From positions 27,583,916 through 27,647,915 of the forward strand of contig CM057148.1 of assembly GCA_029964075.1 (NCBI GenBank): a stretch of 64,000 bases of DNA. Reading direction: 5' to 3'. The notes below the pieces were generated by a model. It did not search any database. It had not been told where the DNA came from and worked only from the letters and a program-made list of their open reading frames with translations. Position 1 is the stretch's first letter; every line of letters begins with the position of its first letter. Positions 53,507 to 62,781 of this stretch are shown here, piece after piece. The DNA is from Patiria pectinifera (Eukaryota > Echinodermata > Asteroidea > Valvatida > Asterinidae). A program made the translations under genes and the position numbers.

Positions 53507-54908
53507 TTATCGCATTGCCTCGTAAGCTAAAATACCCATGCCAACGATAGCAAATATTCCTACCGTCAACGATAATTTTTCGTCTTGGTGAGTTTGTAGT
53601 TTCGTGGGCTCCTTTGTTAAAACTGTAGGTGCTGGTGTTGGTGAGGGTGTTGGTGCTGGTGCTGGTGTAGGTGATACAACATCGTTCGTCATAGGCTTTA
53701 GGGGTGTTGGTGGCGCGACGTCATCGGTGTCATCAAAAGAGTCGTCCGGTTGAGGTTGTGAGTTTAAATCTGGCACCAAACCAGTGTTCATACTCTGGGT
53801 AGCGATTTGAAGATTGTTGTTATAGCCGTCGTGCGTTCCAACCCTCAAGTTCATATCCGATGGAATTAAATACAACCCCGGTTTCACGACAAAATTTAAA
53901 GGCGTTCTGGCATACTGCAAAGAGTCTTGAAATTGATCGATACTCGTTTCCATGTCGTCTGCTGCATTGATGATATCTTCAACGATGACGTTAAATTGTC
54001 TCTGAGCGTCTAATCCGGTTCCCGGTGATAATACGCTCGTTTTTGTTTGAGCCTGCGCACCGAGTAAAGCGTACACGTAAGATCTAATTGATTCGTTGAT
54101 CTTTATGATTCCCGCGGAGGTAAACGAACTCGTGTTGGGTATAAAATCTAACCAAGCCTTTTGTACCGATTCATTTTGTTCGATGTAAATAACCGTCCAA
54201 GGAACGTAAAGGCTTCCACTCTTTTGGGACTGTCTAGACCGTGGTAGCCGCCGTAAAGAACGTTGGGTTTGTTGGGTAGTGCTTTATCATATTCACCAAC
54301 CGCCACAAACTTGCCTTTATTAAAGATATATGAGGTACCTAAACCGTTAGATTTTGTGTCTCTCGTCTGTTTAAAAGACTTGTTTTGATCTATGCCAAAC
54401 AACAAACAGGTATCGGTAAATGCTCTGTGATTATAACTGTTGTCTAGAGCGTTAAATGCGTCATCTCCCGGTAAAGGAGCGGCAATGTCGTACAGGATCT
54501 TTCTAACCGTAAAATATAAATGAAAGTTAAAGATGGCCCAAACGTAACGGTTGCTCGCATTGAAAAGATCGAATCCAATACCGCAGCCCGTAGTAGCGCA
54601 GTAGATCGCAAAATTTAACTGATTTTGATAAAACGACATGGGGTGTGATTTCCAACGATCTACATCCTCGTCCGTCTCAACGTGAGGCAATTTATAGTCC
54701 GAGGTTAAGTCGGGAAACATGGTTAAAAACCCGTTGGTATTATTAACTATGACCTCCAGTTCACTGGGTTTAGTGCTGTTTAAAAACTTTGCTTGGGGTG
54801 CAGCTTGATGTTTTAGCTCGTTTGCCTTGGCTACATTTTGATTTACTTGTCTCGTTACCTGATCGGCTATCGATTGTATCTGCTTTTTAACGACTTAAAA
54901 TCACTCAT
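53507..54908 (-). pseudogene. Conserved Polinton protein with C-terminal TM, two frameshifts
   Basis: Starts MSDFKSLK at 54908. It carries a FPDLTSDYKLPHVETDEDVD region, NQLNFAIYCATTGCGIGFDL, YALLGAQAQTKTSVLSPGTG, LNFVVKPGLYLIPSDMNLRV, a PTPAPAPTPSPTPAPT linker, and a final TM (LTVGIFAIVGMGILAY). Expected length is about 465 residues. One base is missing in each of two T runs as read on the plus strand (54884-54888 and 54222-54225). Proteins like this recur in Polintons; possibly a membrane-anchored virion protein. Confidence 0.8.
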
Positions 54909-54949
54909 TATTTTAGTTTCAGTTTTAATATAAAAAGACTTTAAAATAA

Positions 54950-56128
54950 ATGCATTCGTTTCACTTGTTTCAAAATGAGCAGACGTTTAAATTAGAAGAC
55001 GTTGTAGATAATTTAAACGGTCAAAAATCTATACGCGTAAAAAGGGTGTTGTTTAACGCCGGATATTTTAATATTTCCAGCGCCACGGAGATTGATTGGT
55101 TTACGCAAATAGATGGGAGACCCGCGTTTACCACAGATAAACCTCCCCTCATACCTGAGGAGTTTCTTTCAGATGTACACATAACAACGCCGGATAGAGA
55201 TTTGATAGAGCGATTGTTACCCGATATACCATACCACTATTTAGTTAACGATGAAAATGTTTTACAAAAAACTATAAACGATCTTATAAAAGCGTACGAA
55301 GACGATAGACTAGAATCCGTTTTAGAAGCAAACAAAAGAAAAAGAGCTATTATAGCTGAACGGCGAGGGTTGATTTTAGCCGCCATGAATTCAGAAATAA
55401 CAAAAACTGAATTAGAACTTAATACGCTTCAATCTTTAGTAAGAATATTATTTGTTAGAGAAAGAAAAATCTTTGAAGGTGAGGAATTGGCTTTAAAGTT
55501 TATTGAAGGAGAAATGGGTGCGAGCGAGTTGAGCGAGTTGAGAGATAGTAGAGAAGCAGGAGTGATTATAAGAGGAAGTCTTATCGTGACGGGTGATGAT
55601 TTCGATTTTATTCCTCCGAGTCATTTAGAGCCGTTGCCACTCGGAAGTATCGGTTCGGTCATCATACCACCGGGGTGGTACGACGTCGATTGGTTCGATT
55701 TCATTTTAAATTCTATACCCGGGGTAAGTTTTCGAGTATTTAGAGAATCTAAAAGGTGACGTTGGTGATAACCGACGTAAATCTCAAATTGCGTTTAAAC
55801 AGAGAAGTATCTCGATTACTCAATTTACCCAAAGGAAGACTGGTACCCAAAGTGGTGTACACGGGGTATTACGACGTTAATCCGTTTAAATTTTTGTTTA
55901 TTCGCTGCCCGCAATTAAGTACGAGTGAAAACTTTTTTAATGGTCGACCGTCTGACATCTTAAAATCGTACCCGTGGCTACGCGCGAACCCCAGCCTGAT
56001 AGAGTCGAGGATTTCAAAAACTTAAAACCGGTATAATCGACAAACTGACATTTTCTATCAGCGGTGAAAAAGGACAGGTATTCAACAATAAGGGTGAGGG
56101 TATCATTATCGAGTTGGAGATCTTTTAA
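54950..56128 (+). pseudogene. Putative minor capsid (penton-like) protein, frameshifted
   Basis: Starts at TAAATG, divergent from the minus gene by 41 bp. The first 269 codons are open (MHSFHLFQNEQTFKLEDV ... IPPGWYDVDWFDFILNSIPG). The frame then breaks at the A runs 55751-55754, 55962-55965 and 56024-56027, each lacking one base. The C-terminal part has LSTSENFFNGRPSDIL and ends in a beta strand of IIIELEIF type, which I associate with the Polinton penton-like minor capsid protein. An internal helical stretch (about 55270-55540) is unusual for a single jelly-roll. Confidence 0.72.
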
Positions 56129-56154
56129 TTTTAAAATCTTTTTATATTAAAAAC

Positions 56155-56807
56155 ATGAGTGTAGATGGTAAGGCGTTATACCCCGATATTTCTGGAGATG
56201 TACTCCGATTAAATAGTAACGAAGAAACAAAAGTGTACAGACTTAAAAGATTGAAGAGATTCGATCTTTAATCTTGAAAGAGAGAGACCACCGAGAGCGC
56301 ACTTATAAAAAATAAAGAGAATGATCGACACTATTAATTACGTAGAGATAGGATTAGAAGGGTTGGGGCTATAGCGGGGCTGTCAGTATTCCCGCTCTAT
56401 TGGGTGTTATATCAGCTCCCGTTGGATTGGTGCTAGAAGGAACGTTTATAGGCGCTTTTGGTATAGATATTCTGCTTAGAATCACGTCTAAGCGATTATC
56501 CACCAAGCTGAAAAAGCACGACCAGATTAAAATATTAGCAGACTCCAAACTTAACACGATTGAAGAATACGTGTCTCAAGCCATCAACGACGGAGATATA
56601 TCGCACGAAGAGTTCTTATTGATTACGAGAGAGCTCGCAAAATTTAACGAGCTTAAGCAAAAAATTAGAACAAAGACCAGCACAAAGCTTCAAAAAATTA
56701 AAAACGATACAGACTTTGAAAAAGAAGTTAAAAAACGGGTAGACGAACGGCTGGCAAAAGAAAAAAAATCTCTTATCGAAAAACTTACAAGTTCAAATTC
56801 TCGGTAA
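56155..56807 (+). pseudogene. Conserved Polinton glycine-rich TM / coiled-coil protein, frameshifted
   Basis: Starts MSVDGKALYPDISGDVLRL after the TTATATTAAAAAC leader. An N-terminal helical part leads to a Gly/Val-rich membrane hairpin (GVISAPVGLVLEGTFIGAFG), then a charged domain (KHDQIKILADSKLNTIEEYV, DGDISHEEFLLITRELAKFN) and a Lys/Glu coiled tail. Four single missing bases break it: near 56254-56255, 56307-56312, 56365-56368 and 56389-56393. The last 135 codons are open. Function unknown. Confidence 0.78.
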
Positions 56808-56835
56808 ATAAACATTATGAAAGCGATCCGCCGAG

Positions 56836-57309
56836 TTATACCTCTATTTCACCTCTTAGGGCTACACCCTCGGCCCCGCCTTTATTGTAGTGGTCATCGT
56901 ATCTTTTTAGTGCCTTATTAAATTGATTTTGAGTCACTTTAAATACATCTCTAACTCGTTCTTTGTTCCATCCAACGACGTGATGGTAACACGCCGCTAT
57001 TAACGACCGTTTAACGCAACCATTTCCCCTCAATGTTTTGTAATTAACGAGCTCGTTATATTTATTGATTGTTTCTTGGACATCTTCTAAGTCTTGCTCT
57101 GGACAAACAGAAAAAATCAGTTTCTCCACAGTTTTTCTTTTGTTTCTTTTTAAAGTTGACCAATTGATACGATCTTCTTGCGCATTTTCTGCCGAAAAAT
57201 CAAAATAACGTGAAACTATTTCACCGCACGTTTCACAAATTAAAAAACCATTCTCGATGATTATATGATGATCGCACTGATCTGTTTTATTAGATAGCTC
57301 GAGGTTCAT
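56836..57309 (-). CDS. TFIIB-like transcription factor encoded by the Polinton
   Basis: 157 residues, intact. The N-terminus has a zinc ribbon: C12-x2-H15, then C25-x2-C28 followed by GEIV, the C-x2-H/C and C-x2-C-G-x-V pattern of TFIIB-type ribbons. A basic linker and helices follow; GCVKRSLIAACYHHVV and RVRDVFKVTQNQFNKALKRY resemble one cyclin-like repeat of TFIIB/TFB. It starts in TAAATG close to the right TIR and reads inward. TFIIB bridges promoter DNA and RNA polymerase II; a shortened form here might direct transcription of element genes. A poxvirus-type late factor is the alternative. The assignment rests on motif pattern only. Confidence 0.62.
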   Translation of the reverse strand: MNLELSNKTDQCDHHIIIENGFLICETCGEIVSRYFDFSAENAQEDRINWSTLKRNKRKTVEKLIFSVCPEQDLEDVQETINKYNELVNYKTLRGNGCVKRSLIAACYHHVVGWNKERVRDVFKVTQNQFNKALKRYDDHYNKGGAEGVALRGEIEV

Positions 57310-57360
57310 TTATTAAAAATGATTTATTTTTTTAAATAAAGTTTTTAAAATAAAGAGATA

Positions 57361-57652
57361 GTAAGAGCCTGGTCTGGGGCCTAGACAGAGGGAGATATGG
57401 GGTTTGTCGCCGTACCCCCCACTTATAATATAACAACTCAGAGAGAGAAGAGATATATTTGGGGAGCTAGAGGGAAGATATATTTGGGGAGTGGGGAGAG
57501 AGAGGGGTGGGGGTAGAGAGAGAGGGGAGGGGGCGGGGTGGGGAGGGGAAGAGGAGGGGATCTATTTTGGAGGGGGTCATTTGGAGGGGAGGGGGATAAT
57601 TACGGAGGGAAAGATAATGGGATTTGGAATAGTGCCTGTCCATCTCCCTACT
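57361..57652. repeat. Right terminal inverted repeat of the Polinton
   Basis: About 292 bp, inverted copy of 39802-40097, ending CTCCCTACT. It is followed by CCACT. The G/A-rich part holds strings of GGGGAGAGAG type. Confidence 0.93.
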
Positions 57653-59149
57653 CCACTGCAAAAGAGGAAGACCGACAACTTCATGCCGTCACTGAACTAG
57701 ACACACATGTACACACATGTACATGTACATGGGTATACATCTACATGTTCAAGTATATGTACACTGTACATGCAAGTGCATGACATGTACATGTAGGCTA
57801 CAATACATGTTCAGTTTTTTATTAATCAAAATTAGGGGTGGGTGGGTGGGTGGGTCAAAATAATTTGGAAAAAAAGTCGAAATCTTAAGACATTGAAAAT
57901 TCTGAATGGCCCCTTACTGGTACCAGCCAGCATTCTTGCCAAATTTCAGGAAAATATGCCAAAGCATAGTGGCTGAAGTAGGGTAGTGGTCAGAATATAC
58001 CTTCACCTCGGCCACTGATTTAACTATGCACTTAACCCACAATGCCTTACATCTAGAGCCATAGACTTGTGCATGTGTCAGTCTGTTACCGTCATCAGTC
58101 TGTTACCGCAGGCGTCCGTCTGTTACCATGGTTTATTTGAATGATAAAAAAAGGTATATGAATTTTCTTTGTCAATTTTGTTCATACGGGTAGTTTGATG
58201 GCTACAGAGAATCCAAAAAAAAAAAAGTTATTCCTAACTAATATAAAAGACTAAAAAATATTTTTTAGATAAAAAAATAATAATAAAAATTTTTGGTAAA
58301 ATGCAAAACAAATTCAGTTTTGGAATTCTAGGCAATGAAAGGCGGCTTTTTGCTTAAAAATGAAATAAAATACAAGAACAATTTGTCAAAATATACTTAT
58401 TTAATTGTCAAAATATACCTAAAATTGCAATTTATTAAAATTTTGCTTTTTAACCAATAAGTGCCCTTTTACACCCATTTTCTGGTCAATTTTGCATTTG
58501 ATGTAAAATTGAGTGACATTTTTGTATTCTGTACCTGATCAGCTTATAAATGGTAGTCAACATGACCATGTATTATGAAAAACAATTTATGACCCCAGGA
58601 TGACATTTTCACGGAATTGCCCTCCAGCGTTATAATTTTGTTGATTTCCCAATGAGCATAAGCGCTGAAGTTACTCAAGCTATCTCTAACTAACATTATA
58701 TATTAGTTTTGAATGACTGAAACAGTGGATTTTGTTCTCAATATTTGGTTGGTACTTGGTTGGTTCTTCTCCTCAGTACTTCCACAAGGGAGTATAACTA
58801 GGAGGCCAGAAACACCGGGGCAAACCCCTTCTATAGGCCTTCTTGGAGCAGGGCCAGTAACTACCTCAAATAGCACACTCTCAAGAATGAATGTGTCAAG
58901 GAGAACTGAGGAGAACTGTTTCGGACTGACTCAGTGTTTTATTCAGACATATACGTAGTCGCTTTTCAAGAAGCGTGGAATGCTAGGTTAATTATGGAGT
59001 GCGCCATCTGTAGGCCGAACATCAACAAGTATACATATACAATGCGGGTATGTTACAGAATGTATAAATGAAATTATGAACAGAGCAAGTCACTAGTCAG
59101 AGAAAGAGAGACCCGCTGCTATGTAGGCATAAATCAGATTCGAACCAGC

Positions 59150-59310
59150 CAACCGATCCCGTTAGCTTGGTGGTCGAGTGGTAAGACATCCGCACTTGAA
59201 AGCAGGAGGTTGTGGGTTCAAGTCCCATCCAAGTGATTTTTTTCCAACTTTCACTCGGGAGGTAACACACTGAGTATACAGTGTTTATACGTCAGTGAAG
59301 GGCAAAAACT
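59150..59310 (+). mobile_element. tRNA-derived SINE
   Basis: A box GGTCGAGTGGTAAGACA, B box GGTTCAAGTCCC, and a tail CAGTGTTTATACGTCAGTGA before GGGCAAAAAC. Same family as 22262-22425, better preserved in its B box. Confidence 0.75.
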
Positions 59311-59403
59311 AATTTGATTACACAACCATGCGTAATTATTGCGGACGACAGTTTGCCCAACAGTTTTGGCATTACAAAAGTGTAATACATTGGGTACGCA
59401 TAC

Positions 59404-60005
59404 CAGTGTTGTAGTACTTGTACTCGGTACTCGTACTCAAATACTACTCGAGTACTCTTTTTGGAGTACTCGTACTCGTACTCGTACTCGAATGTCAAAG
59501 TACTCGTACTCGAAATGACGTTACTCGTACTCGGGCAGCAAAGTACTCGTACTCGAATAGCAGTTCTCGAAGAAAAAATGGTATAGTTTGACTTACCACG
59601 GCCTTATTTTATTATCGATATTTTCAGTTAGAAATAGATGATTGGCTTGCAGAGAAATCAAAGATTCCTGATTTTTCTCTGTGCACGTCCAGACAAACAC
59701 ATTTAACAGCTAGCCGTGAGTGAGTCTGTATATCGGTCTGACTGGGCCTGGGCCAATTACGAACAATGAACCATTTGCCGTATGGCCGTATTCGGAAATA
59801 AAGGTATACTCGTACTTGGAAGTACAGTACTCGTACTCGTACTTGGAAGTACAGTACTCGTACTCGTACTCGGAAGTACAAGTACGGTACTCAGAGACCT
59901 GAACTTGTTCTTGGAAGTACAAGTACAAGTACTCGTTCTTGTACTCGGTAACCTTAGTTCTTGGCAGTACTCGGTACTCGGAAAAAGTACTTGACTACAA
60001 CACTG
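59404..60005. mobile_element. hAT-like element with GAGTAC-rich inverted ends
   Basis: 602 bp. It starts CAGTGTTGTAGTACTTG and ends CAAGTACTTTTTCC-type sequence inverted, closing CTACAACACTG. The flanks ACGCATAC (59396-59403) and ACGCATAT (60006-60013) form an 8-bp TSD with one mismatch. Long arms of degenerate GTACTC repeats enclose a unique centre. No coding capacity. A truncated copy is at 330-600. Confidence 0.88.
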
Positions 60006-60862
60006 ACGCATATGTAATAATACAGGTTAATAAAGAGAGGGTGACACAGAACCAATGCATTGCTGGCTGGAGTGGGTTTAATCAATGTTTCAAGACAGTA
60101 AAACTGCTCTTCTTCATGTAGCGGTATTATATACAAATATTGAATGCTTCGAGTGGTGTAAAAAAACTAATCATTCTATTGATCCATACTATTCTATTAT
60201 TCTTGCGGGCCGGCCGGTGGATGATCCATCATCTCCATGTGAGTATATACGAGCTATTTTCTTCACCACGAGAATATTTTTTCACTATTTTATTTCTTAC
60301 AGGATTCTGCTTGATTTAGTAACATGTGACTCGCTCTCGGCCAATCAAGACACAGAATATGTGGGTGAGGTGTTATAATAATTAATATTTCGCCCTGCCC
60401 AAAGGCAATGAGTCTCCGGTAAAGGAAGAAGCCAGGCAAGGGGTACTCCAGTCAGCTCAAATCTTTTTTAACTTGGAGGGAACTGCTCCTCTTTTGATTC
60501 CATCAACCACCGACAAACACACTCACAAATCTTCTCTCTTGCATTTTCCCCCACCCGGTCCCCCACCAATGTATACATGTATACATGACCCCCGCCAGTG
60601 GGCCCCAGGTGCACGACCTATTATTAGCGTACGAGAATTAACAAAAGTTTAGCACAAAGTGAGTTTAATGGCTGTTACTTTGAACACAATTGGAGAATAC
60701 AATGAAACGGATGTTGTACTTTGTTTGTTAGTTTGAAAGCCATGTAACTTTGTCACTGTAATTTTTTGCCCGGCCAAATAAATATATCGAGTTTTTGGAA
60801 AAAAAATCTTCAATTCTTCATTTCAAAACATTTCCTACATCTGTTCCATCATTTCCCCTCAG

Positions 60863-61024
60863 CTGCATGTACTACAGGTGTCATGTTCAATAGCTCAATT
60901 GGGGAGTGCCAGTTTTGTCCCAGAGGGTTCTACCAGGACCGGCAGGCGCAGTTCTCCTGTATTCCTTGTCCTCCTGGAAATTCAACAGCGGAGCAAGGAG
61001 CCAAAAATGTAACTTTGTGTCAAG
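60863..61024 (+). CDS. Exon: GCC2/GCC3 (ephrin-receptor-like) module 1
   Basis: 162 nt, phase 1/1, acceptor TCCCCTCAG and donor GTATTA. It reads ACTTGVMFNSSIGECQFCP, RGFYQDRQAQFSC, IPCPPGNSTAEQGA and a final LCQ, the six-cysteine GCC2/GCC3 pattern found in SVEP1 before its EGF modules. It is separated from the previous exon by the 23.5 kb Polinton-bearing intron, across which the phase is kept. Confidence 0.88.
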
Positions 61025-62619
61025 GTATTAAATCATTTTTCCATTTATAGTCTGGTAAACTTACGTTTTGACCCAGAACAAATAGCAATAGAAATCATTC
61101 AAGTGTCAAACAACGTCAAACAAATAAAAAAACAAAGTATGTGATAAATGTAATTTTTTTTATGAGGTGGAAAGGTATGTTTTCCAAGCACTTTTTAGAG
61201 ATTAATATTATGAACTTTTTCCTGGAACAATTTATCCGGTGGCTTGCTTCGATTTACATGCCTATGTAAGCTAATGTTATCACGACCACATGCAAGTGCA
61301 TGCAGCAGACGACAGTGCGTCGGAAACTAATAAAAACAAAGTTTTTTTCCTGTGATAGTATTTTTTTGCTTTTTACACAAACTTTTACAGTACATTTCAT
61401 GTTTTAAGAGCAGTACAGGTTTATAACTTGGTTAATAATTCTACATTTGATGGGGATGCTGTCTATTTCAAGTCATAACTTGATCCAAAGTGTATGGCCT
61501 TCTGCCCAATAATATGTAAGTATCCATAGAGGAGATACGTGTATTTACAGAAAAGTACGCAAGTTTTTTGTTTGTTTGATCATAGGCCCTACATTTAAAA
61601 AAAAAAGATACCAATTGGACAGTCTATGCACAGACCATTTTGAAATTAAGCAAAAATCCTTTATTGAAAGAATTGATTGAGCGCCTGAAAATGATGACGA
61701 TGAACAAACAAATGTTTTGGATTTGGTTAAGAAAATGCAGGAAATACTTGGCTCAATTGCTCTGATGCTTACATTTGTAAGTAACATGAAACAAAAATCT
61801 CTTTGATCACAAAGCAATAATTTCTGAGTTTAATGAGAAACATGTTAAGTCCGTACATGAGCTGTGCATTCACATTGTACATTTTCCATAAGTAATTAAA
61901 TCAGCAAAATCGAGAAGATCCTGAGGTATGAAAGAAAGGTTTGCTTGAGATATTTGCTTGTCAAGATCAATGCACTATTCCAGACAAGCACACTCGAGTC
62001 CCGAAGTCCCAAGGAGATGATTTTTTTTTTATAGAATAGACCTCCTGTTACTATTATTACTTTCAAAATGAACTCAGTGGCATGGGGACATGGGGAGGTA
62101 GGTTTGAAATATTATTCAAACACCTGAGACAGTTTACCAATTCCTATTGTTGAGGGTACATCACGTGGGTGGTGTTAAACTGCTGGTAAAACACTGCTGC
62201 GTTCTGTGCCACATCGTGCAGTACATGTCACATCGTGCAGTACGTGTCACGTGTGTGCCAATTTAAATCTCCACATAAGGAGATTTTAAGCACTATACAC
62301 GAGGCACGTAGACATGACCAAAGGGCTGTTCCCGCTTTTAAAACCAGCCAAACACATATATATTCCCTTATTCAGTGGGGGAAAAAAACGATTATGGCCA
62401 TTTTTTTCTTTTTATTTATGATCTATTTCTTCACTTGGTAGCAGATGTTTTCAACCTCTCCCAGTCTTAGATGCAATCTTTTTGGTGTGGGAGGTTTTGT
62501 AGCATTTGCTTGATCATCCAGAAAAAAACATGCTGGTAACTAGAATATCTGTACCAAAATTGTAAATTTCTGTAGCAAAAAGAAAGCTTAACTTTTGGTT
62601 AAACGTTTGTTGTCAACAG
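61025..62619. other. Intron, nothing recognised
   Basis: 1.6 kb of AT-rich non-coding sequence. I see no repeat or RNA gene. Confidence 0.5.
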
Positions 62620-62781
62620 ATGAGTGTGCAGCGGGCAGTTTCTCGGACAGCGGCATCATCCCTTGTTCAAGATGCATGATGGGAGAGTACCAACCACACA
62701 CAGGTCAAATGTCATGCCTACCTTGCCCTGAGGGAATGACAACTCCAGACTTCGGAGCCCAATCTAGCAACCAGTGTTTGG
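62620..62781 (+). CDS. Exon: GCC2/GCC3 (ephrin-receptor-like) module 2
   Basis: 162 nt, the same length as the previous module exon, phase 1/1, acceptor TCAACAG and donor GTAAAT. It reads DECAAGSFSDSG, IPCSRCMMGEYQPHTGQMSC, LPCPEGMTTPDFGA and QCL. The gene continues beyond the window. Confidence 0.9.

Larger units (their letters stand above)
39802..57652. mobile_element. Polinton/Maverick element, 17.85 kb
   Basis: Defined by terminal inverted repeats at 39802-40097 and 57361-57652, beginning AGTAGGGAG and ending CTCCCTACT, with CCACT on both flanks. It holds the hallmark Polinton set: protein-primed PolB, retroviral-type integrase, FtsK/HerA packaging ATPase, double-jelly-roll major capsid protein and a putative minor capsid protein, plus several conserved small genes. 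The size is typical (15-20 kb). The TIRs are nearly identical, so the insertion is not old, but PolB and three or four other genes carry frameshifts. I found no adenovirus-type cysteine protease. The element lies in an intron of the host gene. Confidence 0.95.
57653..60862. other. Intron flank right of the Polinton
   Basis: It contains ACATGT-rich microsatellite (57700-57800), the inverted relative (about 57836-57915) of the repeat at 38747, a half copy of the AGCTTGAGTAACTCC repeat near 58648-58683, a SINE (59150-59310) and the hAT-like element at 59404-60005. Nothing else is recognised. Confidence 0.5.
1..62781 (+). other. Polydom/SVEP1-like gene, 23 exons, open at both ends
   Basis: This is the gene-level entry for the host gene. 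Exons: 1-57, 859-1053, 1505-1705, 10229-10435, 11380-11480, 11842-12010, 12476-12700, 13324-13512, 17253-17450, 18693-18828, 19827-19945, 20734-20928, 21317-21514, 22785-22985, 24103-24342, 29786-29977, 30848-31051, 31954-32205, 32741-32989, 33677-33877, 36779-37354, 60863-61024 and 62620-62781. Every exon has AG/GT borders, and every module or module pair is a multiple of three with phase-1 introns on both sides, so the reading frame stays open for about 1,543 codons. The content (CCP, HYR, unique segment, GCC2/GCC3) is that of polydom/SVEP1, a secreted matrix and adhesion protein. The vWA domain, EGF and pentraxin parts of that family would lie outside the window. The first and last exons of the gene are not here. 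The exact orthologue is inferred from domain order. Confidence 0.82.
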
